DNA of 37,519 nucleotides from a virus: IMG/VR virus record IMGVR_UViG_3300028298_000015, positions 1 through 37,519 of that record, one strand, 5' to 3'. Below the pieces are notes generated by a model. That model was not told where the DNA came from, ran no database searches, and worked only from the letters and a program-made list of their open reading frames with translations. This document shows, one piece after another, positions 36,085 through 37,519 of the stretch (position 1 is its first letter; each line of letters opens with the position of its first letter). The position numbers were made by a program, and so were the translations under genes.

Positions 36085-36716
36085 TGGCGGACAAAGACGC
36101 TGTTGAAAGCCTGGACAAGATCATCAATGCCCTGATCCCCAAGGCGATCCGGGCGGTTACCCGCACGGCCAAAAAGGTTGAGGCGAAGCTGCTGCGGCAG
36201 CACATGGCGGGGGCCAGCGATCATTCTCTTGCCAAGCGCACCGGCGCTGCGGCCAAGAGCTTGAAGGCAGAGCCAGCCACCGCGCAGGGAACCGTTGTGA
36301 CTTCCAAAATTACTGGCGGGGTGAATTATCTCAGAATCCATTTCACCGGCGGCACCATCAAGGCAAAGAAAAGATTCCTGACCATCCCGACTGACTTTGC
36401 CAAGACCAATGCCGGGGTTGCCAAGGGGCGGATGGTTAACGCGGGTGGGCAATGGACGTTTTTGGGGATGCCGACCTTCATAGCCAAGGGAATCATTTTC
36501 GGCAAGGTTGGCGGCCCGAATGCACGGTCAGAAGGTGTCCGGCAGCGCCGGGCGGCGGGGGAAAAGATGGCCAAGGGTACAATCATCCCCTTGTTCATCC
36601 TCAAGAACTCGGTAGTCATCAAACGCCGGATTGATCCCCAGGTGGATATCGTTCAGTGGGCCAAGCCGGTTTTAACGGAAGAACTCAAAAGAGCCGGAAT
36701 CATCAAGGTCGGTTAG
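36084..36716 (+). CDS. HK97 gp10-like head-tail joining / tail morphogenesis protein
   Basis: 210 aa. Helical N-terminus with basic residues (ALIPKAIRAVTRTAKKVEAK), then beta-rich GVNYLRIHFTGGTIKAKKRF, as in gp10/virion-morphogenesis proteins of this position. Exact family assignment is moderate; position between connector and tail terminator supports it. Confidence 0.65.
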   Translation: MADKDAVESLDKIINALIPKAIRAVTRTAKKVEAKLLRQHMAGASDHSLAKRTGAAAKSLKAEPATAQGTVVTSKITGGVNYLRIHFTGGTIKAKKRFLTIPTDFAKTNAGVAKGRMVNAGGQWTFLGMPTFIAKGIIFGKVGGPNARSEGVRQRRAAGEKMAKGTIIPLFILKNSVVIKRRIDPQVDIVQWAKPVLTEELKRAGIIKVG

Positions 36717-36720
36717 GGCC

Positions 36721-37182
36721 ATGGCAGACACCATCCAGACGCAGTTCATGAAATCCTTGGAAACGGCCCTGGCAGCCGGGGTCGCCGGAGTTGACAAGGT
36801 GCACCGGCGTGACCCGATAGGAACTGACTTGGAGAAGATCAAGCAGTCGCAGCTATTTTTCTATGAGGCCGACCCCCTTACCCGGGAACGAGGTAACCGC
36901 CATGCCGAAGGGATTCTATCTCTTGAAATGGTGGCTTTTATCAGGCTCAAGGCAGACAAGGATCATGGCTTCCAAACCTTTTATGACCAGGCGGATGAGA
37001 TCGCCGCCCAGGTTTACATGGTGATGTTTGGCCCCTCAGTCCTGGCCAGCCCAGTAAAAAAAGTTGAAGAGGAACTAAAGCGCCCGGCTATTGGTAACGA
37101 GGCGTTTGGCGAACTCGTGTTGCGTTACCGGGTCACCTACGGTCACGCCCTTAATAACCCCTTTACCACCATTTTAACTTAG
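36721..37182 (+). CDS. Tail terminator/completion-like protein
   Basis: 153 aa. Alpha/beta pattern QTQFMKSLETALAAGVAGVD, SLEMVAFIRLKADKDHGFQ, FYDQADEIAAQVYMVMFG, GELVLRYRVTYGHALNNPF. Length and position directly before the major tail protein fit a tail terminator. Family match is by layout more than motif. Confidence 0.65.
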   Translation: MADTIQTQFMKSLETALAAGVAGVDKVHRRDPIGTDLEKIKQSQLFFYEADPLTRERGNRHAEGILSLEMVAFIRLKADKDHGFQTFYDQADEIAAQVYMVMFGPSVLASPVKKVEEELKRPAIGNEAFGELVLRYRVTYGHALNNPFTTILT

Positions 37183-37194
37183 GAGGGCTTTACC

Positions 37195-37519
37195 ATGCCA
37201 ACCCCGCCGAGCTTAGACAATATCACCGTCCCCGGTGGTATCATTCTCAATTTTGATACCGGTGCCGGGATGCGCGACTTGGGAGAAATCGTCCCCAATA
37301 GCGTGAAGATTAAACAAAAAACCGATGAGCTGCGGATTGACTCGCAACGTTCCGGGAAGCTGCGGCTCCTCGATATCATTTCCAAGCGGGAAGAGTTCAC
37401 GCTGGAATTTACCCTGATTGACCCGGTGGTGGACAACCTGCGGCCTTTTATGAAGGGCGGCGCAATTACCGTGGTTGGCGAAAGCACCGACGCCATTGTG
37501 GACCAGAAAGCCACCCTGA
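37195..37519 (+). CDS. Major tail protein (3' end cut by window)
   Basis: ATG 37195 follows AGGAGGG. 108 residues are visible: PPSLDNITVPGGIILNFDTG, NSVKIKQKTDELRIDSQRSG, REEFTLEFTLIDPVVDNLRP. Beta-rich with no signal sequence, and in the usual place for a tail tube gene. Incomplete at the window end. Confidence 0.6.
   Translation, partial: MPTPPSLDNITVPGGIILNFDTGAGMRDLGEIVPNSVKIKQKTDELRIDSQRSGKLRLLDIISKREEFTLEFTLIDPVVDNLRPFMKGGAITVVGESTDAIVDQKATL

Noticed and set aside
30568-37195. Open frames opposite the head genes
   Set aside because: Long minus-strand frames here are by-products of high GC in strongly supported plus-strand genes and lack SDs or motifs.
1-37519. CRISPR array, diversity-generating retroelement, insertion sequence or toxin-antitoxin pair
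   Set aside because: No spaced short repeats, reverse transcriptase, transposase with inverted repeats, or recognisable TA pair was seen.

Overview
This window is temperate tailed-phage DNA from the free or circular form of the genome. The host is Gram-negative: paired inner- and outer-membrane spanins are encoded. It is probably a GC-rich anaerobic proteobacterium or Desulfobacterota relative, but that last inference is weak. There is no identifiable chromosomal gene. Lysis genes lie on one side of the attachment core and the integrase on the other, as expected of an intact attP rather than of attL or attR.

Layout. 1-1393: end of the late region, with an EEP-family hydrolase (cut by the window edge), a holin-like protein, Rz/Rz1 spanins and a small Cys-rich protein. 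1391-1620: attP, made of the 3' half of a tRNA-Pro(UGG) flanked by identical 23-bp candidate integrase arm sites. 1563-7416 (minus): a leftward early operon with tyrosine integrase, excisionase-like HTH, two MANCPFCGA zinc-ribbon paralogues, a kinase-like protein, DUF5131, a second HTH, small membrane, exported and zinc proteins, a MazG-like gene broken by an in-frame TAA, and a lipoprotein. 7534-8313: immunity region with a divergent repressor and a Cro-like gene. 8692-12880: CII-like regulator, DUF4373-type initiator, DnaB helicase, cold-shock protein, RusA resolvase and HTH protein. 12882-18284: packaging and modification, with two stand-alone terminase-nuclease proteins, an inserted HNH gene, a small-terminase-like protein, ParB-like and methyltransferase-like proteins, and a large terminase that ends after the ATPase domain. 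18300-26292: a small anchored minus-strand protein, a second repressor-controlled rightward promoter, and a recombination module (Gp3-like protein, Fe-S Cas4/RecB-like nuclease, SMC-like ATPase, HU) closed by a strong terminator. 26295-26957 (minus): an HNH gene with its own near-consensus promoter. 27132-37519: HK97-type head genes (portal-MuF fusion, protease, capsid, decoration-like protein), interrupted by three glycosyltransferases and a methyltransferase, then connector genes and the start of the major tail protein.

The main novelties are linked. (1) The terminase large subunit is split into an ATPase protein and two nuclease-domain proteins, one of which has lost catalytic acids. (2) An HNH endonuclease has inserted near the 5' end of the intact nuclease gene and supplied a diverged replacement start. 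The same footprint, an orphan HNH zinc-finger tail followed by a recoded AT-rich 5' end, sits in front of the SMC-like ATPase. (3) One 19-bp palindromic operator family, in pairs 32 bp apart, covers the leftward promoter and a distant rightward promoter at 18.78 kb, and a single copy covers the cro promoter. (4) A glycosylation cassette sits inside the head module, and its first enzyme appears to carry an N-terminal phage-structural-like domain on a proline-rich linker. (5) GC-rich hairpins recur just upstream of Shine-Dalgarno sites in both arms.
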